From the NCBI RefSeq assembly GCF_002556545.1, contig NZ_CP022685.1:5000001-5064000 (forward strand): a stretch of DNA of 64,000 nt. The letters run 5' to 3'. The stretch is from Streptomyces formicae (GTDB lineage: Bacteria > Actinomycetota > Actinomycetes > Streptomycetales > Streptomycetaceae). Below the pieces are notes generated by a model. That model was not told the origin of the DNA and did no database searches. It saw nothing but the letters and a program-made list of their open reading frames with translations. Every line of letters begins with the position of its first letter. The stretch's first letter is position 1. A program made the translations under genes and the position numbers. Of the stretch, positions 36,910 to 44,345 are shown one piece after another.

Positions 36910-38781
36910 TCAGTTGGCGCGGTCGTACGTCAACTCGCCGCTGCCGTCCGTGTTCGCGCGCCGCAGCTTGCCGTTGCCGAGGATCGTGACGACGGTCGGG
37001 CTGCCCGGTGTGCAGGACGTCATGGGCTCGCCGACGATGACCTCGGTGGGGCCGATGTGCAGCCGGTCGTCCGAGGCGGACTCCAGTTTCCCCTGGAAGA
37101 CGCAGTGGTAGGTGCCGCCGCCCTTGGCAGGACCGTCCGCCGTCACGGAGAGGACCGTGTCGCCCACCTCGCCCTGCTGGAGCGTGAGTTGACGGGTGCT
37201 GCGCCCCGCGTCGCTCTTGAGCCCGCCGTTCCAGGTGCCCAGGTACTTCTCTGGCACGGTGCCCTCCTCGGCGCTGGACGACGCCGACGCCCGCTCGGAG
37301 GGCTCCGCGCTCGGGGAGGTCGGCCCCGGGGTCGCCGGGGCACTGCTCGCGGAGTTCTTGGCGTCCGTGTTCTTCGCGTCGTCCGTGCCCTCGTCGTTCA
37401 TCACCGCGTAGACGGTGCCGCCCGCTCCGATGGCCACTATCAACGCCACGACGATGAGCGCGGCGGTCGAACGGCCGCTGCGGCGCGGGGGTTCGGGCGG
37501 GGGCAGGTATCCGCCGCCGGGCCCGTAGGGCGGGGTGGGGCCGAAGCCGGAGGGGTGCTGGGGCTGGTGGGGGTAGCCGTATGCCGGTGCCGGTGTCGAC
37601 GGCGGGGGAGTGAGGGCCGGGGGCTGGCCCGAGACCATGGTGGGGAGGTGACCGAGGGGCGCGGTGCCGGGTCTGCCGGGGGGCGGGGGCGTGGCGTCGG
37701 CGTCGTCCGGGGCTGTGGGTGTGGGAGCCGGTGTGGGCGCGGAGGCTGGAGGAGAGGCCGGGCGCGGGGGCGGGGTGTCGTTCCGGTTGTCCGGGGAGGA
37801 GCCGTCCGGGGAGGAGCCGTTCGTGGCCGCCGGGTCCGTGCCGGTGTCCGACCCGTCGTCCGGGTCCTCCGTGTCCAGCAACTGCACGGCGTGGCGCCCG
37901 AGTTGCGCGACCAGTGAGCCCGGCAGCCAGGGTTCGAGGGTGCTGCCTCCCTCGCTGAGGGTGTCCTGCGCGCCCGTGCGTTCCAGGATGTCGTCCAGCG
38001 CGGGACGGGCCGCGGGATCCTTGTGCAGGCACGCGCCGATCAGCTCGGCGAGGCTCTCGGGGATGCCCTCCAGGTCGGGCTCCTCCTGCGCGATGCGGAA
38101 CATCAGCGCGTGCACCCCGCTGTTGGCGGTACCGAACGGCAGCATGCCGGACGCCGCGTACGCGAGGACGGAGCCCAGACAGAACACGTCGCACGCCGGG
38201 GTGATCCGGTCCCCGCGCACCTGCTCCGGCGCCATGAAGCCGGGCGAGCCGATCAGCGCGCCCGTGCGGGTCAGACCGCCGTCGGTGACCGTCTCCAGGG
38301 CGCGCGCGATGCCGAAGTCGATGACGCGCGGGCCGTCGATGGTGACCAGGACGTTCGACGGCTTCAGGTCGCGGTGGACCAGGCCCGCCGCGTGAATGTC
38401 CTTGAGCGCGTTGGCGAGCCCGGCCGCGAGGATGTTCACGGAGCGCTCGGGCAGCGGCCCGTGTTCGTGCGAGACGACGCTCTGCAAGGAGGGCCCCGCG
38501 ACGTATCCGGTGGCGACCCACGGGATCGTCGCCTCGGTGTCCGCGTCGAGCACCGGCGCGGTCCAGACGCCGCCGACCTGCCGTGCGGCCGCGACCTCCT
38601 GCCGGAAGCGGTTCCTGAACTCCTCCTGCTCGGCGAGCTCCTGGCGGACCAGCTTCACCGCGACGGTCCGGCCCCTGCCGGACCGCGCCAGGTACACCTG
38701 CCCCATGCCGCCCGCGCCGAGCCGCGCCAACAGCCGGTACGCGCCGATCCGTTGTGGATCTCCTGGTCCGAGCCTCTCCAT
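36910..38781 (-). CDS. Receptor-type Ser/Thr protein kinase (PknB-like)
   Basis: 623 residues from ATG at 38781 (GGGGGAGG site 12 bases upstream). Kinase domain at about 10-270: glycine loop LGAGGMGQVYLA, lysine in VAVKLVRQE, catalytic HRDLKPSNVLV, DFGIARA, and GSPGFMAPEQVRGD. A Pro/Ser-rich linker, then one membrane helix (TAALIVVALIVAIGAGGTVY near 475) and an extracytoplasmic beta domain with three Cys-poor strands, ending GELTYDRAN. No PASTA repeats. 75 bp after it comes the PstS-like gene on the same strand, a possible partner. Substrates unknown. Confidence 0.92.
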   Translation of the reverse strand: MERLGPGDPQRIGAYRLLARLGAGGMGQVYLARSGRGRTVAVKLVRQELAEQEEFRNRFRQEVAAARQVGGVWTAPVLDADTEATIPWVATGYVAGPSLQSVVSHEHGPLPERSVNILAAGLANALKDIHAAGLVHRDLKPSNVLVTIDGPRVIDFGIARALETVTDGGLTRTGALIGSPGFMAPEQVRGDRITPACDVFCLGSVLAYAASGMLPFGTANSGVHALMFRIAQEEPDLEGIPESLAELIGACLHKDPAARPALDDILERTGAQDTLSEGGSTLEPWLPGSLVAQLGRHAVQLLDTEDPDDGSDTGTDPAATNGSSPDGSSPDNRNDTPPPRPASPPASAPTPAPTPTAPDDADATPPPPGRPGTAPLGHLPTMVSGQPPALTPPPSTPAPAYGYPHQPQHPSGFGPTPPYGPGGGYLPPPEPPRRSGRSTAALIVVALIVAIGAGGTVYAVMNDEGTDDAKNTDAKNSASSAPATPGPTSPSAEPSERASASSSAEEGTVPEKYLGTWNGGLKSDAGRSTRQLTLQQGEVGDTVLSVTADGPAKGGGTYHCVFQGKLESASDDRLHIGPTEVIVGEPMTSCTPGSPTVVTILGNGKLRRANTDGSGELTYDRAN

Positions 38782-38882
38782 CGCCGCACCGGCCTCCCCC
38801 GTTGGTGTGCAACAGAGTGAGGAGTGTACTGGCCGGTCATGGGGTCCAGACAGGTACTTCGGCACTCGGCGGCAGTGCCCTC

Positions 38883-39344
38883 CTAGCCCGGCGCCTGGAT
38901 GTCGTCGAGGGCCGCGGACAGCTTTTCCAACACCCGTACGGTTTCGGCGAACTCGGCCGTGCCGAGCAGACCGGCGAGCCGCCCCGCGAGCTCCGCGTGA
39001 CCCGGGTCGATCCGGGCGACGGCGGCGCGGCCCTCGTCGGTCGGGCGCAGCAGCTTGGCGCGGCGGTGCGCGGGGTTCGCCACGTACTCGGCGAGGCCCT
39101 CGCGCACGAGGAGATCGGCCACGCGCTGCACGCTCTGCCGCGTGATGCCCATCGCGCGGGCGATCCCGGCGACCGGCAGGGGGGCGCGGAGCACGGCGCC
39201 GAGCACCTGCCACCAGGCGGCGGTGAGCCCGGCGGGGCGCGCCAGTTCCTCGGACGCGCCGAGGAACTGGCCGTTGAGCCGGAAGACGGTCAGGGCCGTG
39301 CGGCTGAGCAGGTCCTGCTGGGCGCGGACTTCGTCGTCAGTCAT
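38883..39344 (-). CDS. MarR-family transcriptional regulator
   Basis: 153 residues. Winged helix: AAWWQVLGAVLRAPLPVAGI, ARAMGITRQSVQRVADLLVR (recognition helix), EGLAEYVANPAHRRAKLLRP (wing). C-terminal dimer helix (FAETVRVLEKLSAALDDIQ). Start ATG at 39344, 14 bp after the DJ-1-like gene stop, so the two are an operon with the regulator second. Its likely operators are the paired 11-bp repeats at 39993-40022 before the DJ-1-like gene. Confidence 0.88.
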   Translation of the reverse strand: MTDDEVRAQQDLLSRTALTVFRLNGQFLGASEELARPAGLTAAWWQVLGAVLRAPLPVAGIARAMGITRQSVQRVADLLVREGLAEYVANPAHRRAKLLRPTDEGRAAVARIDPGHAELAGRLAGLLGTAEFAETVRVLEKLSAALDDIQAPG

Positions 39345-39358
39345 CTGTCCTGTACCGC

Positions 39359-39955
39359 CTAGGAGTTGAGCGTTTCGTACGCCGCCGGGTCCGAGTCGTG
39401 GAACAGGCGGTACCAGGCGTCCAGCTTCTCGGCGTCCAGGACGTCGCCGAGCCGCCCGAAGATCTCCCGCGCGAACGCGACCGGCTCGGTCGGGCCCGCC
39501 GTGATCAGATCGCCGTCGGTGACCGCGTCCGCGTCGACGTACCGCTTGCCGCCCTGGTAGCCGGTGGCGTCCAGATATACCGACACCGCGCTGGTGTGCG
39601 CCCGGTCGTCGAGCAGGCCCTCGCGGGCGAGGCCCGCCGTGGCCCCGCAGATCGCGCCGACCGGGACCCCGGCGTCGAGGAACGCGCGGGCCGTGCGGGC
39701 GAAGGGGGCGAGGTCGTCGCCGGTGTCCCACAGGTCGCCGCCCGGCAGGACCAGCAGCGAGCTGTCCTCGGGGCGCAGCTCCGCGAGCGTCAGGTCGGGC
39801 AGGAGGCGCAGGCCGCCGATGCTGGTGACGGGGGCGGTGGAGAGCGCGACGGTGCGGATCTCGTAGCCGAAGCGGGCGAGCCACGCGGTGGTGTGGCCCG
39901 TCTCCCAGTCGGCGAGCGTGTCGTAGACGGCGAGGTGCACGGGCTTGCGGGACAT
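39359..39955 (-). CDS. DJ-1/PfpI family protein
   Basis: 198 residues, class I glutamine-amidotransferase-like fold. The nucleophile elbow GAICGATAGLAREGLLD holds the reactive Cys near 106; DLWDTGDDLAPFARTARAFL, LLVLPGGD and the N-terminal HLAVYDTLADWETGH are as in PfpI/DJ-1-like proteins of unknown substrate (chaperone, deglycase or hydratase roles are known in the family). ATG at 39955. It is first in an operon with a MarR gene. Its upstream region has two AGCATGCTGTC repeats, probably operators. Confidence 0.87.
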   Translation of the reverse strand: MSRKPVHLAVYDTLADWETGHTTAWLARFGYEIRTVALSTAPVTSIGGLRLLPDLTLAELRPEDSSLLVLPGGDLWDTGDDLAPFARTARAFLDAGVPVGAICGATAGLAREGLLDDRAHTSAVSVYLDATGYQGGKRYVDADAVTDGDLITAGPTEPVAFAREIFGRLGDVLDAEKLDAWYRLFHDSDPAAYETLNS

Positions 39956-39992
39956 GAGTGCCTCCGGTGCAGGTCTTCGAGGTGCTTATGTA

Positions 39993-40022
39993 AGCATGCT
40001 GTCGTAATGGCAGCATGCTGTC
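39993..40022. promoter_or_regulatory. Paired 11-bp repeats, probable MarR operators
   Basis: AGCATGCTGTC at 39993-40003 and 40012-40022, 19 bp start to start; each includes the palindrome AGCATGCT. Located 37-67 bp before the DJ-1-like start, next to its promoter. The gap to the divergent DUF4956 gene is short, so that gene may also be affected. Confidence 0.65.
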
Positions 40023-40096
40023 AATGGATATGGGCAGGGGCATCGTTAACGTCCTTGAGGGGCGGCCTTAACCCGGCCGTCCCTAGCGTCATCGGC

Positions 40097-40744
40097 ATGG
40101 ACAGCACACTGACCCTCAGCGCCCACCTGGGCCTCGACCTGGCCGCCGTCACGCTGCTGACCTTCGGCGTCTTCTATCCACGACACCGCAGGCGGGAGCT
40201 CGTCCCGGCGTACCTCGCCCTGAACGTCGCCCTGTTCGCGGTCGTCGCGGGGCTCGGCACGGTCGGTGGCGACGGTGGGCTCGCCCTCGGCTTCGGGCTC
40301 TTCGGTGTGCTCTCGATCGTCCGGCTCCGCTCGGACGCCCTCCAGCACCAGGAAGTCGCCTACTACTTCATCACCCTGGTCCTCGGCCTGCTCTGCGGAC
40401 TTCCCGCCCTGAGCCTGCCCGTCGCGGCGCTGCTCGCGGCCGTGCTGCTCGCGGTGATGTACGGCGCCGACCATCCGAAGCTGTTCGCGCGCGACCGGCG
40501 CGCGATCGTCACCCTTGACGCCGTCCACCGTGAGGAGGGCCCCCTCCGCGCCGAGCTGGAGCGGCGCCTCGGACCGCCCCTCGGCTGGACCGTCCAGGAG
40601 GTCGACTACGTCCGCGATCTCATGGTGCTGGAAGTCCGCTTCCGTCAGCCGGAACCTTCCGTACGCTCTCGGGAGTTGACGGTACGACGACGCACGACCC
40701 GGTCCAACACGATCGCCCCCCGTCACCCGAAGGAGACCGTGTGA
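40097..40744 (+). CDS. DUF4956 membrane protein
   Basis: 215 residues from ATG at 40097. Four or five membrane helices (LDLAAVTLLTFGVFYPRHRR, YLALNVALFAVVAGLG, ALGFGLFGVLSIVRLRS, YYFITLVLGLLCGLPALSL, AALLAAVLLAVMYG) then a soluble C-terminal tail (residues 130-215). The DUF4956 family is usually found beside VTC-domain genes, as here: the stop overlaps the next start (GTGA). Likely the membrane part of a polyphosphate-type or related system; its job is not known. In other bacteria CotH joins them; no CotH gene is here. Confidence 0.85.
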   Translation: MDSTLTLSAHLGLDLAAVTLLTFGVFYPRHRRRELVPAYLALNVALFAVVAGLGTVGGDGGLALGFGLFGVLSIVRLRSDALQHQEVAYYFITLVLGLLCGLPALSLPVAALLAAVLLAVMYGADHPKLFARDRRAIVTLDAVHREEGPLRAELERRLGPPLGWTVQEVDYVRDLMVLEVRFRQPEPSVRSRELTVRRRTTRSNTIAPRHPKETV

Positions 40745-41535
40745 ACCCCGCCGTACGCGCCATCGGCCGCGCCGCCCTCGCCGCGCACCCCATCGCGCTT
40801 GACGAGGTCAACGCCAAGGCGGAGCTGCTCGCCCGCTACGACAACAGCTACCTGGTGCCCGTCGAGATCTTCGAGGATCTCGCGGCGCTCCTCACCGATC
40901 CACGCCGTGCCGGAGGCCCCTTCCGGTCCCTCAGCGTCGGCGGCAAGAGGTGGTTCCGGTATCACTCCACCTACTACGACACCCCTGACCTGGTGACGTT
41001 CCACGACCACCGGCAGGGGCGGCGGCTTCGCTACCGCATCCGCGAGCGCGTCTACCAGGACAGCGGCGAGCGGCAGTTCGAGATCAAGCTGAAGAGCGGG
41101 CGCGGCGAGACCGTCAAGCACCGCCAGCGCCTCGAAGGCGACGACCACGTCCTGGACGAGGCCCGGCGCGGCTTCCTCGCCGGTGTGCTGCGCGGGTCCT
41201 ACGGGGTGGAGGCGCCCGACGGGCTCACCACCTCGCTGGTCACGGACTACCAGCGCGCCACGTTCGTCGCCGACGGGCAGCGCATCACCTGTGACGCGGG
41301 GCTCGTCGTGCGCGACACCGTCTCCGGGCGGACCGCCGCCGCCGACACGGGGCTCGTCCTCGTGGAGACCAAGACCAAGGGCCACCTCACCGAGGCCGAC
41401 CGCGTCCTCCACCGGTACGGGGTGCGTGCCGCGGACTTCACCAAGTACTGCGGCGGGTACGCGGCCGTGCGGCCCGAGTTGGGGATCAACAAGTGGGCAC
41501 GTGCCGTGCGGACCGCCTTCCCGCGGGCCGCGTGA
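40741..41535 (+). CDS. VTC-domain (polyphosphate polymerase-like) protein
   Basis: 264 residues forming the VTC tunnel domain: ELLARYDNSYLVP with its starting Arg/Lys, YHSTYYDTPDLVTFHDHRQG, LRYRIRERVYQDSGERQFEI with EIKLKSG, then VLVETKTKG and the final RPELGINKW. Basic residues (R, K, R-x-R, K-x-K) expected to line the tunnel for triphosphate/polyphosphate are present. In yeast Vtc4 this domain makes polyphosphate from ATP; bacterial members are poorly tested. GTG start overlaps the DUF4956 stop. The two form a coupled pair. Confidence 0.85.
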   Translation: MNPAVRAIGRAALAAHPIALDEVNAKAELLARYDNSYLVPVEIFEDLAALLTDPRRAGGPFRSLSVGGKRWFRYHSTYYDTPDLVTFHDHRQGRRLRYRIRERVYQDSGERQFEIKLKSGRGETVKHRQRLEGDDHVLDEARRGFLAGVLRGSYGVEAPDGLTTSLVTDYQRATFVADGQRITCDAGLVVRDTVSGRTAAADTGLVLVETKTKGHLTEADRVLHRYGVRAADFTKYCGGYAAVRPELGINKWARAVRTAFPRAA

Positions 41536-41544
41536 ACAGGGAGT

Positions 41545-42846
41545 TCATGGCTGTGTGAGGGGGAACGTCAGCGTGACGCGGGCGCCCTGCGGGGTGCTCG
41601 CCGTCTCGAAGGCGCCGTCCGCCTCCTCGGCGGTGCGGCGGGCGATGTCCAGGCCGAGGCCCGTGGAGCCCGCTCCGCTCGTGCCCCGGTCGGGGGCCGT
41701 TCCGTCGGGGAAGCCCGGACCCTCGTCCGCGACGGTCAGCTCCGCCCGGTCCTCAGCCGTCCGGCGGACGGTGATGGTGAACGGTGTGCCCTGCGGGGTG
41801 TGGTCGAGGACGTTGCCTATCAACGTGTCCAGGGCCGCCGCCAGTTCGTCCTCCGGCACGGGGACCAGGACCCGGGTGGTCGCGGGAGGCGTCCTCGTCT
41901 CGGCCGTACGGTTCTGGTCCTCCGCCAACGGGAGCCAGAACGCCGCCCGTTCGCGCGCCACCGCCGCCAGGTCCGCGCGCGGGGTCTCGCGCAGCGGGCG
42001 CCTCGCCTTGCGGATGACGTCGTCCACGCTCCGCTCCAGCGCCGTGACGTCCGCGGCGATGCGGTCCGCCTCTTCCGCGTCGCGGAGCGTCTCCGCGTCC
42101 AGGCGCAGGGCGGCCACCGGGGTGCGCAGGCGGTGGGCCAGGTCGGCGGCGTTCTCGCGTTCCGCGGTGAGGAGCTCGTCGATGCGGGCGGCCAGGCGGT
42201 TCAGTTCGCCCGCCACCAGGCGGAGTTCGGGCGGCCCCTCGGGGGTGGCCCTGGCCGTCAGGTCGCCCGCCGCCAGGCGGTCTGCGGTGCGGGCGAGACG
42301 GCGGGTCGCGCCCACCAGGCGGGCGCCGAGGCGGTCGGCGAGGAGCAGGCCGAGGAGTACGAGCCCCACGCCGATGCCCGCCATGGCGAGCCACGGGGCG
42401 AGGGTGCCCGCGTACAACTGCTTCTCGGTGACCGTGACCTGGACCACCGCCGTGCCGTCCTTGGCGCCCTGCACGGGGACCAGGATCTGGCGGCCGCCCG
42501 CCTCGGGTTCGTAGGTGAAGGCGCGGCCGGTGCGGGCCAGGCGGATGGCGTCGGTGACCGGGACCCGGTGGTGCTCGCCGATGGCCGTGTCGTCGGCGAG
42601 CACCAGCGAAGTGGCGGGCAGGTCGCGTCCGTTGACGCTCTCCACCGTCTGCTCGGCCGTCTCCCGCTCCGTGGAGGTGGCCAGGGCCGGGCCGATCGCG
42701 TGGGCCACCCACTGGGCACGGGCCGTCGCCTCGGCCGTCGCCCGGTCCGCGGCGTGGGTGCGGGTCAGCAGGGTCAGGGGGACCAGGAGGGCGGTGAGGA
42801 CCAGGGCCGTGGTCGCCGCCGTCAGGAGGAGGAGGCTGCGGCGCAT
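41545..42846 (-). CDS. Sensor histidine kinase (OmpR-type partner)
   Basis: 433 residues. Helix 1 (LLLLTAATTALVLTALLVPL), an extracytoplasmic sensor of about 110 residues, helix 2 (WLAMAGIGVGLVLLGLLLAD), HAMP (LARTADRLAAGDLTARATPE), HisKA with the phospho-acceptor His in NAADLAHRLRTPVAALRLDA, and HATPase_c (NVLDHTPQGTPFTI; DEGPGFPDG; TGLGLDIARRTAEE). Start ATG at 42846 overlaps the stop of the response regulator (TGATG), so it is second in the operon. It converges on the VTC gene with a 9-bp gap. Signal unknown. Confidence 0.94.
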   Translation of the reverse strand: MRRSLLLLTAATTALVLTALLVPLTLLTRTHAADRATAEATARAQWVAHAIGPALATSTERETAEQTVESVNGRDLPATSLVLADDTAIGEHHRVPVTDAIRLARTGRAFTYEPEAGGRQILVPVQGAKDGTAVVQVTVTEKQLYAGTLAPWLAMAGIGVGLVLLGLLLADRLGARLVGATRRLARTADRLAAGDLTARATPEGPPELRLVAGELNRLAARIDELLTAERENAADLAHRLRTPVAALRLDAETLRDAEEADRIAADVTALERSVDDVIRKARRPLRETPRADLAAVARERAAFWLPLAEDQNRTAETRTPPATTRVLVPVPEDELAAALDTLIGNVLDHTPQGTPFTITVRRTAEDRAELTVADEGPGFPDGTAPDRGTSGAGSTGLGLDIARRTAEEADGAFETASTPQGARVTLTFPLTQP

Positions 42847-43532
42847 CAGGCGGGATCCGGTGCCGCGAGCTTGACGCCCACCGTGCGGACGGTGTGGAGG
42901 TAGCGGGGTGACTGGGCCGTCTCGCCCAGTTTGCGGCGCAGCCAGGAGAGGTGGACGTCGACGGTCTTGTCCGCGCCGCCCAGGGGCTGCTGCCAGACCT
43001 CGGCGAGGAGTTCGCGGCGGGAGACCACCTGGCCGGGGCGGCGGGCCAGGTAGGCGAGGAGGTCGAACTCGCGCGGTGTGAGGTCGACGGGGGTGTCCGA
43101 CAGGGTGACCTCGCGGGAGACCGGGTCGATGCGGAGGTCGCCGACGAGCAGGGGGTCCTCCGTCTCCGCCGCGCCGAGACGACGGAGCACCGCCTTGACC
43201 CGGGCGTCCAGTTGGGCGGCGCCGAAGGGCTTGATGATGTAGTCGTCCGCGCCCGCCTCCAGGACCGTCACCATCTCCGGCTCGTCGTCGCGGGCCGTCG
43301 CCACGATGACGGGGACGTCGCTGATCGCGCGCAGCATGCGCAGGACCTGTGCGCCGTCGACGTCCGGCAGGCCGAGGTCGAGCACGACCAGGTCGGGCCT
43401 GTCCGTCACCGCCGCGTCCAGGCCCGCCATGCCGCTCGGCGCGGTCGCCACCGCGTGGCCCTTGTCGCGCAGGGCCCTCACCAGGGCGCCGCGGAGCTGG
43501 GGATCGTCCTCGACAACGAGAAGATGTGCCAT
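42846..43532 (-). CDS. OmpR/PhoB-type response regulator
   Basis: 228 residues. Receiver: LLVVEDDPQLRGALVRALRD, phospho-acceptor Asp in LVVLDLGLPDVDG, Thr in PVIVATARDDE and Lys in DDYIIKPFGAAQLDARVKAV. The C-terminal winged helix (LTPREFDLLAYLARRPGQVV, SRRELLAEVWQQ, DKTVDVHLSWLRRKLGE, YLHTVRTVGVKL) binds direct repeats of DNA. ATG at 43532, first gene of the pair with the downstream kinase. No operator is named; the gap of 93 bp to the divergent small protein gene holds the probable promoters. Confidence 0.95.
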   Translation of the reverse strand: MAHLLVVEDDPQLRGALVRALRDKGHAVATAPSGMAGLDAAVTDRPDLVVLDLGLPDVDGAQVLRMLRAISDVPVIVATARDDEPEMVTVLEAGADDYIIKPFGAAQLDARVKAVLRRLGAAETEDPLLVGDLRIDPVSREVTLSDTPVDLTPREFDLLAYLARRPGQVVSRRELLAEVWQQPLGGADKTVDVHLSWLRRKLGETAQSPRYLHTVRTVGVKLAAPDPA

Positions 43533-43625
43533 ACAACCACCGTAGTCAGGGGCGGAACCGGAGTTTTCTGCGGGCTTACCAGGGCCTTAACCGGGCGTTA
43601 GGAAACGATGCGGCACAGTGGCGGG

Positions 43626-44123
43626 ATGAGGAAGTGGCGGAACGCCGTCGTCACGGCGGCGTGGGTGGCCGTGGGCACGGCGGCGGGGGCGCTGGGCGCC
43701 TGGCAGTTGGCCGGTTCGGACGCGGAGGGCGGTGCCGCCGCGCACAGCCGTCCGCTGGACGAGGCAGCCGTCCGAAGGGCGCTGGCCCGCGCCTCCAACA
43801 CCCCGGCGGACCCGGGCCCCCCGAGCACCGCGAAGGAACCCGCCAAGCCCGGCTCCCCGCCCGCCGCCGAGCGCTCCACCGTCCGCTTCACCGGGGGCTC
43901 CGCGACGGTGGAGTGCCGCCAGGACGGCACCGTACGCCTCGTCTCCTGGAGCCCCGCCGACGGTTTCCACATCGACGACGACGTGGAGCGCGGCCCCGCG
44001 GCGGTCGCCCGCCTGGAGGCGGAACCAGCGGACGACGACGAACAGCCGGACCTCCACTACGAAATCCACTGCACGCAGGTCGGCCCCCGGGCCAAGGTGG
44101 TCCCCGACACGGACGACGACTAG
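43626..44123 (+). CDS. Hypothetical secreted or membrane-anchored protein
   Basis: 165 residues from ATG at 43626. N-terminal basic residues and one hydrophobic helix (AVVTAAWVAVGTAAGALGAW) suggest an uncleaved signal anchor, followed by a Pro/Ala-rich linker (about 60-85) and a small globular part (VRFTGGSATVECRQDGTVRL, SWSPADGFHID) that ends in an acidic tail DDD. Two Cys, at about 99 and 155, may pair. The middle strands resemble septum-site or PepSY-like repeats only vaguely. It is divergent from the two-component operon and may be its target; that is inference. Confidence 0.7.
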   Translation: MRKWRNAVVTAAWVAVGTAAGALGAWQLAGSDAEGGAAAHSRPLDEAAVRRALARASNTPADPGPPSTAKEPAKPGSPPAAERSTVRFTGGSATVECRQDGTVRLVSWSPADGFHIDDDVERGPAAVARLEAEPADDDEQPDLHYEIHCTQVGPRAKVVPDTDDD

Positions 44124-44138
44124 CGGGAACGCCCCGAA

Positions 44139-44212
44139 AGGGGCGCGGGGAACGGCGCGCCCAGCCACAGCGAACCCGCAGGTGGACGGATAAGGGGCGC
44201 GGGGAACTGCGC
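44139..44212. repeat. Family A dispersed repeats, two inverted-orientation copies
   Basis: AGGGGCGCGGGGAACGGCGC at 44139 and AAGGGGCGCGGGGAACTGCG at 44192, with the linker CAGCCACAGCG-A-ACCCGCA between, as next to the 58-bp palindrome at 28332. A small hairpin CGCCCC-gaaa-GGGGCG precedes the first. Confidence 0.72.
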
Positions 44213-44345
44213 AAAGACACCAGCCCCGTGGCACCCGCGGAGTCACACCGTTCCCGCGTCGCACGACACATTGTCGGGTTCCGCCCCCCACGCCAGACAA
44301 GACGCCCATGTCGTGTCCACTCCTCGGACATTTACCCTCGGCCCC

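Noticed and set aside
35195..38812. Long minus-strand frame overlapping the PstS-like and kinase genes
   Set aside because: Contains Arg/Pro/His-rich translation typical of an out-of-frame shadow; the two genes named there have clear domains in their own frames.
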